The translations under genes and the position numbers were made by a program. Shown here piece by piece: positions 1 through 11,483 of a stretch of 64,000 nucleotides of DNA. Positions within the stretch are counted from its first letter, which is position 1. Each line of letters starts with the position of its first letter. The notes beneath the pieces are model-generated. The model was not told the DNA's origin, searched no databases, and worked only from the letters and a program-made list of their open reading frames with translations. This DNA comes from Brachionus plicatilis (Eukaryota; Rotifera; Eurotatoria; Ploima; Brachionidae). The stretch spans positions 957,496-1,021,495 of the forward strand of contig QEOQ01000214.1 in the NCBI GenBank assembly GCA_010279815.1, read 5' to 3'.

Positions 1-191
1 TCAAAATTGACTCAAAAATTTTAGAAAAAAAAAAAAATTTTTTTGCTTTTGGAAAATAAATGTATTTTTGTTCATAAAATTGACTATGTAAATTTTAACA
101 GTCAATTTCAAGATCATGTATTCATATTTTATACTGAAAATTTTTTTAAAGTAAATTTTGTGATCAGGTAGTCAATCTTTTGACTAGACCC
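1..191 (+). mobile_element. Single arm of an inverted-repeat element, cut by the window edge
   Basis: This stretch matches, with scattered differences, the right arm of the complete foldback element at 15681-16276. It ends in the same terminus (...GACTAGACCC here, ...GACCAGACCC there). The rest of the element would lie left of base 1. The arm stops 8 bases before the start codon of the KY-type gene at 200, so it forms the gene's immediate upstream sequence. Confidence 0.75.
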
Positions 192-199
192 AAAAAAAG

Positions 200-3100
200 A
201 TGTCTTTGGATAATTTTGGCCAGAGTTTGTTCGACACTGGCGACATGGAGAGCGAGAGCTTGGCCTGTGAGATGCAAAAATTGCGTGATGACTTTGCCAA
301 GTTTCAGTCGACGCTGATCTTGAACGAGCTCAGAGTGGAGCTCGCCGATTTGGTCGGCCAGGCCAGCGAGAGGTTAAACACGCAGCTCAGGGACTCCATT
401 GGCCAGGTCAACTATGAAATAGCGCTTTTGAGCACCAAAATTTGCGCCTTGGAGCTCAAAATGGACAAGAGCGTGTCTGAACAAGTCCGATTTTTTGGAC
501 CCTTTTTTTTTCTCTAAATTAAATTAAATAAAATGAATTTTTTTTTGCTAATTTTTTTTTATTTTTAAAGGTGAATATAGACGGCAGTGCGAGGCATATA
601 ATGCACGCTGTTCATGCACAACACTTGGTCCAAATGGGCAATAGAAAAGACATGTCGCAAATGCATGGTTTTCCTGCTTACCCCATGAATCCAGTAAGTT
701 GAAAGTTTGAGTTTTTTTTCAAAATAAAAATTTAGTATGCACAACTTAAATAGTCATTTATAATAAAGAGTGCAGACTTGTGCAAAAGTAGACAAAAAAA
801 AAAGTAATTTGCAAGTCTTTACAAAGTCCAAGTGCGGCCTTAAATTTTTTTTTTTATTTTTTAAAGTCCAGATTTGGACTTTAGCTGACTTAAAAATCAA
901 GTCGAAAAATAAAAATAAGTTTGAGATCAAGATCAAAAAATTAAAATATAAATTGTAATATTTTTTTAATAATAGAGAAACAATAAATTTTTTCCAAAGC
1001 AATTACTTGACATGACATGTCAAACTAATTTTCATATTTAAAATTTTAAAATGTCCTTTTTTATTGAACTTTAATAAGTTTAAATATTTTAATTGATTTT
1101 AATGAAAACTCACTTTTAAAGACAATAAAATTTACAGTTTTAAAATTTTAAATTTATTTAAGTAAAAAAAATAAAATTATTTCAGTTTGAATGAATGGAT
1201 ATAAAAGTTTAAAATTTTAATTTATAAATTAACTTTACCTGAATTATTTAAATTATTGATTGTATTTGTTAAATAAATTGGAAGTTAATCATATTGATGT
1301 TTATTTGTTGATGAACCATTATTGGACATAACTTTTCTAGTAATGTTTAGTAAAAAATTATCAAAATCATTAGATTAATTAAATTTTAAAATTTTAAATG
1401 ATCTTTTTGATCTTAAAAATTTGATCTGAAACTTCAATTTGCCGGACTTTAAAAATAAAAAATTTAAAGTCCGGACTTGACTAAAGACTTATGACTTGTA
1501 AGCAACTCTGGTTTATATTTATTAAAATCAATTAAAAAAAATAAGCCTATTAAAGATGAATAAAAAGAGATATTTTAAAATTTTATGTATGAAAATAAAT
1601 AATAATTGATCAGGAAAAAATTATTTTTCTCTCTATTATTTAAAAAAAAGAAATATAGATGAAAATTTGTATTGAGAATTTCGAATAAATTGGAACACAA
1701 AATCTTCCTTTTTTGATGAATTAAAATTAATAAAAGTTACTCAAAAAATTTCTTAAAAATTTTATTTGTACAATAAAAAAAATTTTTTGTTTTAAATTTA
1801 GGAGTTAGTGAATTTCACATTAGTTTACATACAAATTTTTTCTATTTACAATAGTGCTACCCCATGATGGGTTTACGTAAATTTGTGTCAACTATCGTAA
1901 ATTTACGAAGACTGATCGTGGCGTATCACTAAAGTAAATTAACCTAAAAAAACAAAAGGTCAAAAAATTGACCAATTTTTCATGATTTTTTAAAAAATTT
2001 ATAAAAATCATTTAATTTACAATCAACTTTTTTTAGCTAAAAGTTAATTAACTACGTAAATTTCCGCCAATTATCGTTAATTTACTTAAAACACAAAATG
2101 TCAAAAAATTGACCAAATTTCATGATTTTTTAAAAAATTTGGAAAATTTAAATTTCTTTTAAAAGCTTTATTTGAGATATTGAACGTTCTGAAGTTCTAA
2201 GAATGGAATTCTTGTTTATATCTATATGCTCGTGTCAAGAACACGAGCTTATAATTAAGTCAAGATGTGAGCTTAATGGTTAATGTATATGTCAGCATTT
2301 CGAAGCGTCTAACCTCTGAGATACGTATAATTCTTACTTATCTTTGTGTATCAGTTGACAAGCTGATGAATAAGTGATTATTCGGCATCTTGAAGCTGAT
2401 GATCAATTCAAAATATCATTTCAATTCAAAAAGTTTATCCTTAGATTTTAAACTTGATCTTTGATTTAACTTAAATAATTGTAATGTTACATGATTTATA
2501 TGCAATGTAGATTTAGAAAATAAGAAAAAATTGAAAGAACATTTTTTCAATCCATTGATAAAATCGATTTTCAATTTAGTTAACTGATTTTTTGTAAAGT
2601 ATTAATTTCATTTTATTACTTATTTTGTATTTTTTATTTGAATTTCTTTTTTAAATTTAATTGAGAATGCGAAACACAAATACTTTTGAAACAAAAATTT
2701 TCAAATAAACTTTACAAACAATCATTTAATACATTTAAAATTAAAATCGATTATCAATGGACTGAGAAAATATTTTTTCAATTTTTTTTTATTTTCTAAA
2801 TCTACATTGCATGTAAATCTCATGTTACATTACAATTATTTAAGTTAAATCAAAGATTAAGTTTAAAATCAAAGGATAAACTTTTTGAATTGATCATCAA
2901 CTTCAAGATGCCGATTATTCATGGTAACATATCCCCCCGTTTAAGATTGCATCGTCCTCGATGAACTCAATTTTTAGAACTTCAGTTTGACAAAAAAAAA
3001 CATAATTGAAAATTAAATAATTGAACGAATAAAATGATTATTAAAAAAAATGATTGTTAATTGATTGCTTCTTTATAAAATTAATCTTTGACTAATTTCT

Positions 3101-5622
3101 ATTAAGAAAAAAATTTACCTTTTTTTTACGTTAATATACGTCAATTATCGTAAAAACATAATCTAAATTTAAATTGAATTTATTTTTAAAAGGCCAAGCT
3201 GAAAGCGCGCGAGGAAGTGCTCAAGGCGCAAAAACTTCTCGAAGAAAAGCAACGAGCCGAAGAGGACATGCTTCTAAAAGTAGCCTTTACATGCCACTCA
3301 AACTCCAGCTAACTCAACCATTTTTTTTTCTCTTTTTTTTTTGTTCACCTCTTGCAGAACTTCATCGAAAAGCGGACCAACGAAGAAAAAAAACTGGACA
3401 AAGAAGTGAAAGAGGAGTGGGAAAAGCGACTGCAGGCGATCAAGCACCAGTACGAACAGGAGCTGCGGCGCAAAAAAGACCTCAACGACCAAAACGACCT
3501 GAGTCAGCGGCTGCGCAAAGAACAAGAAGACCTGGAAAAGAACATGACGCTGAAACGGGAGCGCAAGTTCGAGGACACCAAGCGCGCCCTCCTCCAAATG
3601 GAACAAGAAGCCACCGCCGACATGGTCACCAAGCACAGCGAACAAATGCTCAAGCTGATCAAAATCAAGGAGGCCGAGGTGGCCGTGTCCATTCCGACAG
3701 ACGGCGAGCCCACGGCCAAAGTGTGGCCGCCGAGGCCGCCCGTGCGTCGCAAACGCGACCTGTACGACGAGCCGACCGTGTTCGAGTACGTGGACGAGCA
3801 GGCAATAAACGTGGCCGAGTCCGAGCAAACGTCGTACACCGAACTGGTCGATCAGCTGACGTTCGGCCTGAGCAGCGAGCTGGAGAAGGCGCGCGCCATT
3901 TTCCGCTGGATCACGGTCAAGGACCTGAACGCGATCGAGTTCGGCGACTCGTTAACCGCCGACACGCCACTCGGCCTCCTGCGCGGCATCAAATTCGGCA
4001 CCGAGACCTATCACACTTTATTCATGCGTTTGTGCAGCTACGCCGGCCTTCACTGCGTCGACATCAAAGGCCACTCGAAAAGCGTCGGCTACGAGCCCGG
4101 CATGCGCATTCAACCGGGCAAATTCACGAACACATGGAACGCGGTGCTGATCGAGGGCGAGTGGCGTTTTGTGCAGTGCAATTGGGGCGCGCGTCATCTA
4201 GTCATGAGCAAAGACAAAAAAATTGACGACACCCAAAAGTCAAGGCCATCGCGCGACAAAATCAAATACCAATACGACGAACACTACTTTTTGCCCGATC
4301 CCGACCAATTCATACTCGAATTTTTTCCCCACCACTCCCAATGGCAACTGCTCGAGCAGCCAATCACTCTCGAACAATTCGAATCGCTGCCCTTTGTCCG
4401 CTCTCTCTTTTTTCACTACCACTTGGACTTTTTGAATCAGCGTCAAGCGGTTATTGAGACTAGTGCGCGGGGCGCCTGCGACATCAAGCTACGCATGCCC
4501 GACACCCTCAAGACCCGTCTCGCCTTTCACTTTCATTTGCGTGTGGCCCACCGCGACGACAACGAAATAAACGGCGTCAAACTCGAACGCTACGTCCTTC
4601 ACACCATCCACGACGATCTGGTCTCGTTTAACGTGCACGTGCCCCAAACCGGCGACTATTTTATGGAAATATTCGCCAGTCTGGTCGAGCCGGAGACGAG
4701 TCCGTTCGGCCAAAGCTTTAAATTGAAGTGCGTGTGCAAGTACAAGATCCGGTGCGATGAGCTGAGCGAACGGATGCATGCGCTGCCGGGATGCGCGTCA
4801 GGCGAGTGGGGCCCCATGAAGGCGCTGCGTCACTTCGGCATAGAGCCGGTGAGCCACCGCGCCGCTATTATCGAGTGCGAGACGGGCCCGCTCCAGCTCG
4901 TCTTTCGGCTGCCCAAGCCGCTCAAGATACACGGCAAGCTGCATGCGGGGTCCGCGTCCGTCGACCTTGACCGTTTGGTCAGGCATGAGGTGCGCGCAGC
5001 CGGACTTCAGCTCGTGGTGCACGTGCAGCTGAACGAGTGCGGACAGTACGGCCTTGACCTTTATGCGCGCGATCCTGATTTGCACGCCGAGAAAAGGACC
5101 ATGTCCCATTGCTGCAAGTACTTGATTAATTGTGGCCGGCCGGCCGCTTTGGCCCTCGGGCCCAATGTCGAGATGCTCGGTCGGCTCGGCATGAGCCCGT
5201 TGAGCCACGACGAGCCGGTGGTGGTGGTGACGGACGAGGCGCCGTTTGTAGACATTCAGTTTAAGATGAGCAAGGCGGTTGACTTTTCGTTCGATTTGAA
5301 GTATTGTGTGGTGGATGGTGCGAGTGATGAGAGTGTGGCCGGCTATACGCAGATTAAGTCGAGTGATATTGTGAAAGTGAAACAGTGTGGTTATACGATT
5401 AGTTTTGGGTTTAGTTTGCCGGTGGGAAAGTATGGCAATTATTTTTTTACTGTGTATGCGTGTGATGAGCAGGTGAAGGCAAAAACGCTGCCGGTTGTGT
5501 TCACTTATTTGCTAAGGTATGAGAAGAGGTTTGCGTTGGGAAGTGGTGGCGTCACATCTAATTCGGCATCGTCGCTCAGCAGCTATGCCAGCCAGGGCCA
5601 AAGTCCCAGGTATATTAAGTGA
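200..5622 (+). CDS. KY/hillarin-type protein with inactive transglutaminase-like core
   Basis: Proposed exons are 200-484, 571-693, 3193-3279 and 3358-5622, all joined in phase 0 (about 919 residues). The first donor (CAA|gtccga) is weak and the third intron is only 78 bases. Residues 1-165 and the start of the last exon are charged heptad-rich helix, probably coiled coil. A transglutaminase-like core follows at about 343-460 (ARAIFRW... to NWGARHL), then three beta-rich KY repeats with recurring CKYxIxC and WGPxxxLGIxPLSH-like signatures. The active-site Cys, His and Asp positions hold Thr380, Thr424 and Gln438, so I infer a structural or binding protein, as in muscle- and cytoskeleton-linked KY relatives. 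The gene is strikingly G+C-rich compared with all neighbours. The last exon is very secure. Joining the first two exons across the 2.5-kb intron is less so. Confidence 0.78.
694..3192 (+). other. Long third-position intron of the KY-type gene
   Basis: A 2.5-kb A+T-rich intron with donor gtaagt at 694 and acceptor ttttaaaag at 3192. It holds the complete GGCATC element at 2384-2912 and a direct repeat of about 50 bases (near 1940-1990 and 2090-2145, sharing TCAAAAAATTGACCAA). A sequence at 774-1510 resembles hAT-type ends but shows no target duplication. No exon was seen. Confidence 0.55.
2384..2912. mobile_element. Inverted-repeat (MITE-like) element, GGCATCTTGAAG ends
   Basis: Arms of about 200 bases face each other (about 2384-2580 and 2735-2912). 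The ends are GGCATCTTGAAG and CTTCAAGATGCC. The 8 bases GATTATTC flank both sides (2376-2383 and 2913-2920), a clean target duplication. No transposase is encoded. It shares its termini with the element at 26567-26920. Confidence 0.85.
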
Positions 5623-5949
5623 GCGAGGTCAAGGTCGAGATTTTGGCGGGATTTTTACTTTTTTTTATTCTAAACATGTTGTCGCATTCGAAGAGTTATT
5701 TTAGAGTAAATAATTATTTTAGATCTGATCATTGTGAACATATTTTTTCTAATTTAAATAGTAGTAGTAGGAGTAATACTGCGTGGATCTTATCCGCAAG
5801 CTTCAATATAGAAACGTCCAGCTATAGCAGTACAATTTCAAAATTTAAGTCTTAGTCTTTCTATATAATAATTTAACACTAATACAAACCAAATAGAATA
5901 TTGTACCTAGAAAAACACATATTATTAAAAAAAATATAAAAACATAAAC

Positions 5950-8400
5950 TACACACCATTATAGCTTATTTATTTAATTTTTCAATCTTAACGGGTTCAA
6001 TGCCAAATGATTGGAAAATGTCCGTTGTTACACCATTATTTAAAAATAAAGGCTCAACTGATGACTTAAATAGTTATCGTGGCACTTCTGTTTTACCACC
6101 AATCGCAAAGCTGTTCGAGAAGCTTATTCATAAGCAAATAAGCATTTATCTAGCTGAAGCTAAAATACTCTCAAGTAATCAACATGGTTTCAGATCAACC
6201 CATGGCTGTGAATCAGCCTTACATGAGATTATCTCGAAAATGAACCAAATTAAAAGCAAACGTTTAATCGGTATCTTTTGTTTATAGATTTTAGAAAGGC
6301 TTTTGATACGGTCGACTATAACCTTCTATCAACTAAATTAAGCTGTTATGGTTTTGATAATTCTTCAATCACACTACTAGAAAGTTATTTTGCGAATAGA
6401 TGCCAGGATCACTTCTATTTTTGATTTACATAAATGATATTGTTTTATTCCTTTCAGATTTCATCGTGAAATTATTTGCTGATGATACAACTCAAATTAA
6501 AACAGGGGATAACCTATCTGAACTTATTCATTCTTTTCTTGAATCAATTCAAAAGTTATTTGCTTAGTGTAAATTCAATAGTATAGATATTAATTGGTCC
6601 AAGATTAAAATTATGTTAATCTCAAATAAAACAAAACTTATTTTTCCATGTAATATTGAAATAAATGGTATTATGGTTGAAGTTGTTGATAAATTTAAAC
6701 TTCTCGGAGTAACAATTGATAACAAGCTCACTTTTTTGCAACACGTAAGGTGCATTTAAGGCAAAACTACGTCACTACTCGGGATTCTAATTTTTTTTAC
6801 ATATTCGTGTTCCCCATGTATGATAACCCATGTTTGGTGGTTTTTTTATGTTTCTACCTATTTCAGGTAAAAAGTTATTTAACTTTGAAAAAAGGCGTTT
6901 TTTGATGCATAGCAACATTAAAAACCCTTTTTTCTCCCAAAAATACTCCGATTTGTATATTTTTTTTTTTCATTTTCTGATTTTAAATGCTTTAAATTTT
7001 ATTATTCTTGATTTAAAAATAAAAAATATTCTTAATTTACCTGTTTTTTTATACTTTTATACCTTTTTTTTTCACAAAAAGGAGAGCCGAGCTTCGTTGG
7101 CAGGTGAATATATCTAATATTGTATATCAGTAGATAGATCTACTCAATACGCACAAACTAATGAAGAGGTTATTTTTATATGATCCCTACTTGCCAAGAT
7201 ATTTGCCTTTTACTAGCAGCTGTTTTTGAGAAAAAATTTATTTTTAAACATTAAATTAAGAAAATAGTTATTTAGTCCCTTATTCACCTGCCAACGAAGC
7301 TCGGCTCTCCTTTTTGTGAAAAAAAAAGGTATAAAAGTATAAAAAAACAGGTAAATTAAGAATATTTTTTATTTTTAAATCAAGAATAATAAAATTTAAA
7401 GCATTTAAAATCAGAAAATGAAAAAAAAAAATATACAAATCGGAGTATTTTTGGGAGAAAAAAGGGTTTTTAATGTTGCTATGCATCAAAAAACGCCTTT
7501 TTTCAAAGTTAAATAACTTTTTACCTGAAATAGGTAGAAACATAAAAAAACCACCAAACATGGGTTATCATACATGGGGAACACGAATATGTAAAAAAAA
7601 TTAGAATCCCGAGTATTGACGTAGTTTTGCCTTAAATGCACCTTACTAAGCTTAAGAACTTCAATAAATAAACGACTTTATTCTATAATAAGATCATTTT
7701 ACTTATCGCACAAAGTCAAGCTCCAGTTCTTCAAATCATTTAACATGCCGTACTTTGACTATTGTCTATCATTGTCAATATATTTTACAAAAAGATCAAT
7801 TCAAAAATTAGCCAATTTTTATTACTATTGTGTTTAAAGATTATTAAATATTCGCCCAAATATTCATGGCAATGATGATTTTAACACTTTAAATATCGAG
7901 TTGAATAAATTTAACATCGACTGCTTTCAGCATAGAATTATCAAACGTCTTGCTCATTTTGTACATAAAATTGTAAATTAAAAAACCTCGCCTGTTGACC
8001 TCAAAAGAAGTTTTAATCAGCAACCGCTCGAAAAATATTGATTATAATCAAAGAAATTCAAATGACTATCTTGTTCCTTCTAAAGGAAAGTTTAATGATT
8101 ATGGTGAAAAAACGTTTGATTATTTTTATTCTAAAATTTTTATTCTTTAAGTTCATCAATAAATTACTTATTGATGATCTCCATTTAGATTTTGCCCTAT
8201 TTAAACGTAGAATAAACAATAACATTAATTTAATTTTTATAAAAATTTTGTAAAATTCTTTCTAATTTTGATATTAATTTCAGAAATCTAATTTTTTACT
8301 AATATTATAAATTTTTATGTGCATACTTTTTATTAATAAATGGGCTCAATCATCCCTTTATGGGTTTTGGCCTTAGGTCTCTTTGATTGAGTTGGAATAA
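5950..8400 (+). pseudogene. Broken non-LTR retrotransposon (LINE) reverse transcriptase
   Basis: Reading starts in frame around 5955 and gives SMPNDWKMSVVTPLFKNKG, the usual N-terminal reverse-transcriptase segment, then LPPIAKLFEKLIHKQI and NQHGFR. After a frameshift near 6285 comes DFRKAFDTVDYNLL (catalytic block A), then a deletion that removes the PQGS block, then FLIYINDI and FADD (block C) and KFKLLGVTIDNKLTF. An inverted-repeat element sits at 6748-7643. The reading resumes behind it and ends near 8253 with DDLHLDFALFKRRINN, again after a frameshift. The 3' tail runs to about 8400. The 5' part is missing. Several stops and shifts show it is dead. Confidence 0.85.
6748..7643. mobile_element. 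Foldback element with 363-base arms, TA target site
   Basis: Arms 6748-7110 and 7281-7643 are near-perfect reverse complements around a 170-base loop. The ends are AGGTGCATTTAAGG and CCTTAAATGCACCT, with TA on both sides (6746-6747, 7644-7645), which suggests a Tc1/mariner-type mobiliser. It lies inside the LINE at 5950-8400. The two matching reading frames in the arms (6830-7117 plus, 7280-7561 minus) are mirror images and not evidence of a gene. Confidence 0.88.
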
Positions 8401-8689
8401 TAATATAGTTGTTTACGCGATATTACGGTTTGTTTATATATTAAAATAAGAAAAAAACTTACTCGAATTCAAATCTATCCAAGTTTAAATAAAATTTTAT
8501 TTTAGTTAAAATTGAAGTTAATTCTTTTGTTAATATTAAATTCAAATCTCATTGACTTAATACGTGATTTTCGAATGAATTATCATTTCAACCGCAATAA
8601 GAAAAAGATAATCAAATAATTAAGCAAAACAAATATATTTTTTTTTATATTAGATAATAAAACTTCTTCATTATATTTTAAGATTTTTA
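8401..8689. other. A+T-rich spacer, nothing recognised
   Basis: No coding exon, RNA gene or clear repeat was seen between the LINE tail and the decayed gene that follows. Confidence 0.4.
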
Positions 8690-9660
8690 AAATATTCTAA
8701 AAAATTCTGCAGAACAGGGCTTCATATAATCAATTGCCATCAAATACATTCGGCTTGTGTTTTCAACACATTTAGAAGGATTGAAATTAAAACTGGTCAT
8801 TTTGCCATGCAAAATATTGTCTAAAAAGTATATTCTGTAATATATTCTGTTACCAAAAAACTTCTTTTTGGAATGGACTCCAGCCTCTTTAATATTTTTA
8901 CCATTCGACTCTACAATAGGAGTTTTAAATTAATTTTAAATTAATTTAAACATTTTCTAACCACTACATGGCTCACTTCATGAATGTAGATTCTAAGGAA
9001 TTCAAACTTAATAATACTTCAAGCAATGTCCTTGGCCATAGAAAGTTCTATTATTTTATTAAATAAGTCCAATAGTTCATCAAGGTTGAATCGATGCCTG
9101 CAACACCACTTTTTTTGCATTCATAAAAATTCAAAACCAATGCGTCTTTAAGGAAATTGTTTAGCTCAAAGCCTAAGTCATTCTTTCCGATTATTTCTCC
9201 TACAGACTCTCCGATTTAATTTGAAACCAGAGCATTGGATTTAAGCCTTGAAGTCTTGAATCATGTTCATAAGTTCACCATTTTTGTTTTCTACTAGGTT
9301 GATTGTGTCGAACGATTGCAAGAAATTTGACCACTCTTCTCTGGTATCTTTATCTGATTTGGTTAAATGCAGCATAAAAATTAACTGGGCGAAATGCTGC
9401 TTTTCAGCCAAGTGACCATAGGTGAGCAACAAATTGTACAAATTTTTAAATTGCAAATTTAAAATTTGAACCAAATTTGAGACAACTGCATCTCGCAATT
9501 GTAAAGTTATAGATCTGAGATTATCACTTGGAGAAATTTCCAATTTTCTTGGAGTAATAAGCAGAAATTTTTCTTTCAATTTGCAGAAATCAAGATCTGT
9601 TTCAGATTAATTTGAATCGAAAAAATCCTTGCAATAGAAAATAAAAGCTTCACAATCCAT
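8690..9660 (-). pseudogene. Decayed gene of unknown family, minus strand
   Basis: Read from 9660 down, one frame starts MDCEAFIFYCKDFF, meets a stop, and continues as a 112-residue open stretch (9579-9241) rich in Leu and Gln (QLRDAVVSNLVQILNLQFKN). Further open pieces follow in other frames: GESVGEIIGKNDLGFELNN at about 9210, and a final piece from about 8917 to 8690 (ESNGKNIKEAG, MYLMAIDYMKPC) that ends in a stop. A possible acceptor lies at its start. The pieces look like real protein broken by stops and shifts, but I do not recognise the family. Some breaks could be short introns. Confidence 0.4.
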
Positions 9661-9698
9661 CAATATTTTTGAAAAAATTAAATTTAGCTTTTAAAGAA

Positions 9699-9985
9699 AT
9701 GATGAAAAATAATATGACGACGCTGCACGAGCACAAATAGATAAATTAGTTATAGAAGAGATGGTGTGGACTTCCCTGGCACATAAAAAGATCCTTGAGG
9801 ATACCCTCTTCTCAGTAAAAGATCAATTGTCTGAAGCTGGGTTTAACATTAGATTAGCCAGATACAAAATATTCTTGGAAGGGATGAATTTAAGAATAAA
9901 ACGATTATTCATGTCTTACAACCCAACGGACTTAATAGCTTTTGAAACACTAAGTTCTAAAATCAATTCAAAGTTGGTGTTGTGA
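9699..9985 (+). pseudogene. Truncated unknown reading frame running into a mobile-element arm
   Basis: A frame of about 95 residues is open from just after a TAA at about 9696. It contains DAARAQIDKLVIEEMVWTS and a mainly helical sequence ending SSKINSKLVL. The stop codon is supplied by the element arm that begins near 9976 (TGTGAAGTTCATTTC), so the original C-terminus was probably lost by insertion. No ATG with clear context marks the beginning. The family is unknown, and it may belong with the decayed minus-strand gene as part of an old mobile element. Confidence 0.35.
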
Positions 9986-10097
9986 AGTTCATTTCAATTC
10001 GATTGCTTCAATTCAGAAAAATTTGAATAACTTATATACTTTAAGAATAATTTAGTTTTGTTAAATGTTTAATGTTTAAGCAACTTTGCTTTGCTTA
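9976..10097 (+). mobile_element. Single left arm related to the element at 58504-58857
   Basis: TGTGAAGTTCATTTCAATTC and the next hundred bases (through TTTAAGCAACTTTGCTT) match the left arm of the complete element at 58504-58857. The opposite arm is absent here. Confidence 0.7.
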
Positions 10098-10718
10098 AAA
10101 ACACATGATTTCAAATTAACATTATTTTAAATTAATGTGTGGAAGTCCATATATATGAAGTTTAGTTTATTTTTGAATTAAATGAGCAATAAATTGAATT
10201 AGAAAGACCTGCAAATTGATCACTTTTTAATTTTCTAGCAGCTCCAAGGCTATTGTGTGCTATAAAATTTATAATTGGCATATTTAGTTAAGTTAACTTT
10301 TCATTGTTGTACTTATCGACTTTTTCGTTCTCTAAATATATATTTACAAAACTTTGATTTATGGGCAGCTTTTTATCAGTTAATTGTAAATTTCATGACA
10401 GATAAAATAGTAAAAGAACAATAATTGTTTGTTGTTTTCTTTTATTTCTTTTTATTTTAATATTTAAGTGTTAGATTTTATTATTAAACAAAACCGATAG
10501 CCAACAGTTTCGCTGAAGTATTCGTCGAATCAGAATGCATGGTTTCAATTCTTGAATTGAAAATTCGTTCAATATCCAAGATTTTCCTATGTACACATCT
10601 GGTTATTAGCTCGTCGCGATGCTCGTTCCTCGCAATTATTATTTATTCAGTAAACACCGCGAGGGTGATGTAAAAAAAAAATAAAATAAAATAAAAAAAA
10701 AGTAAATTAAAGTAATTA
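10098..10718. other. A+T-rich spacer with one copy of a 41-base direct repeat
   Basis: It starts with a stretch around CACATGATTTCAAATTAAC that recurs unchanged near 11987. No gene was seen. Confidence 0.45.
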
Positions 10719-10941
10719 CAGTCGAGTTCGGTTATAACGAACTTACTTCGGAACTCTCAAAATGATTCTACTGAGAATTTTTAAAAAAGACTTCGTTATA
10801 ACCGAGTTTTCGTTATAACCGAGTTCGTTATATCCGTAAAAAATAACATTATAAAGATTGTTGTTTTACAATCTATTGAATTTTTTTTCGCTATAACCGA
10901 TTTTTCGTTATAAGCGTTTTCGCTATAACCGAACTCGACTG
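10719..10941. mobile_element. Pogo/Tigger-type short inverted-repeat element
   Basis: The ends CAGTCGAGTTCGGTTATAAC and its complement are flanked by TA (10717-10718, 10942-10943). CAGT termini with GTTATAACGAA-like motifs and a TA site are the hallmark of pogo-group elements. At 223 bases it encodes nothing. Confidence 0.85.
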
Positions 10942-10960
10942 TAATATTTTGGGTTTTTTA

Positions 10961-11483
10961 TCATACCTCGAAAATTGAAATTATCCGATTACAAGATCGA
11001 CAGTGAATTTTGTAGATCTTGAGCTAATTAAGAAAAATAGACCTCGGATTTAAATATATCTCTTCAGAATCCAGAGATACAGCCCTTCAAAAATTACCAA
11101 AAAACGCTCCAAAGGGGTACTATCATTAAAAAATGAAAAAAAAATTTTGTTTAGAGTTTGCTGTTCATTTATTTGGCTTGCTTAATTATAATAATCAAAT
11201 ATGGATTAAAACCTTTTATTTACTTTCAATTTAAAATATGAATAATAAAAATAAAATAAATAAATAAATAAGCTAAATTTGAAAAATTTTTGAAAAAATT
11301 TTTTTTTTCATTTTTTAATGATAGTACCCCTTTGGAGCGTTTTTTGGTAATTTTTGAAGGGCTGTATCTCTGGATTCTGAAGAGATATATTTAAATCCGA
11401 GGTCTATTTTTCTTAATTAGCTCAAGATCTACAAAATTCACTGTCGATCTTGTAATCGGATAATTTCAATTTTCGAGGTATGA
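10961..11483. mobile_element. Inverted-repeat element, TCATACCTCG ends, TA target site
   Basis: Arms of about 185 bases (10961-11146 and 11298-11483) are almost perfectly complementary across a loop of about 150 bases. TA flanks both ends. It starts only 17 bases after the TA of the preceding pogo-type element. Confidence 0.85.

Noticed and set aside
774..1510. Possible fourth hAT MITE in the KY-type intron
   Set aside because: The right end (TAAGCAACTCTGG) fits, but the left end is poor and the flanks do not form an 8-base duplication.
3298..3828. A 176-residue minus-strand frame under the KY-type gene
   Set aside because: Complement of a strongly coding region, with Val/Leu/Phe-rich sequence mirroring the coding strand. 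No family signature.
3174..4226. A 350-residue Arg-rich open frame on the plus strand
   Set aside because: It overlaps the KY-type exon in another frame. Its composition is the by-product of the G+C-rich coding frame, and it crosses a supported intron.
6830..7561. Two nearly identical proteins beginning MFGGFFMFLPISGKK on opposite strands
   Set aside because: They are the two arms of one inverted-repeat element read outward. No independent evidence of coding.
9241..9579. Possible dynein heavy chain similarity (YGHLAEKQHFAQLIFMLHL)
   Set aside because: The resemblance is superficial, the order of pieces does not fit dynein, and no P-loop or other hallmark is seen.
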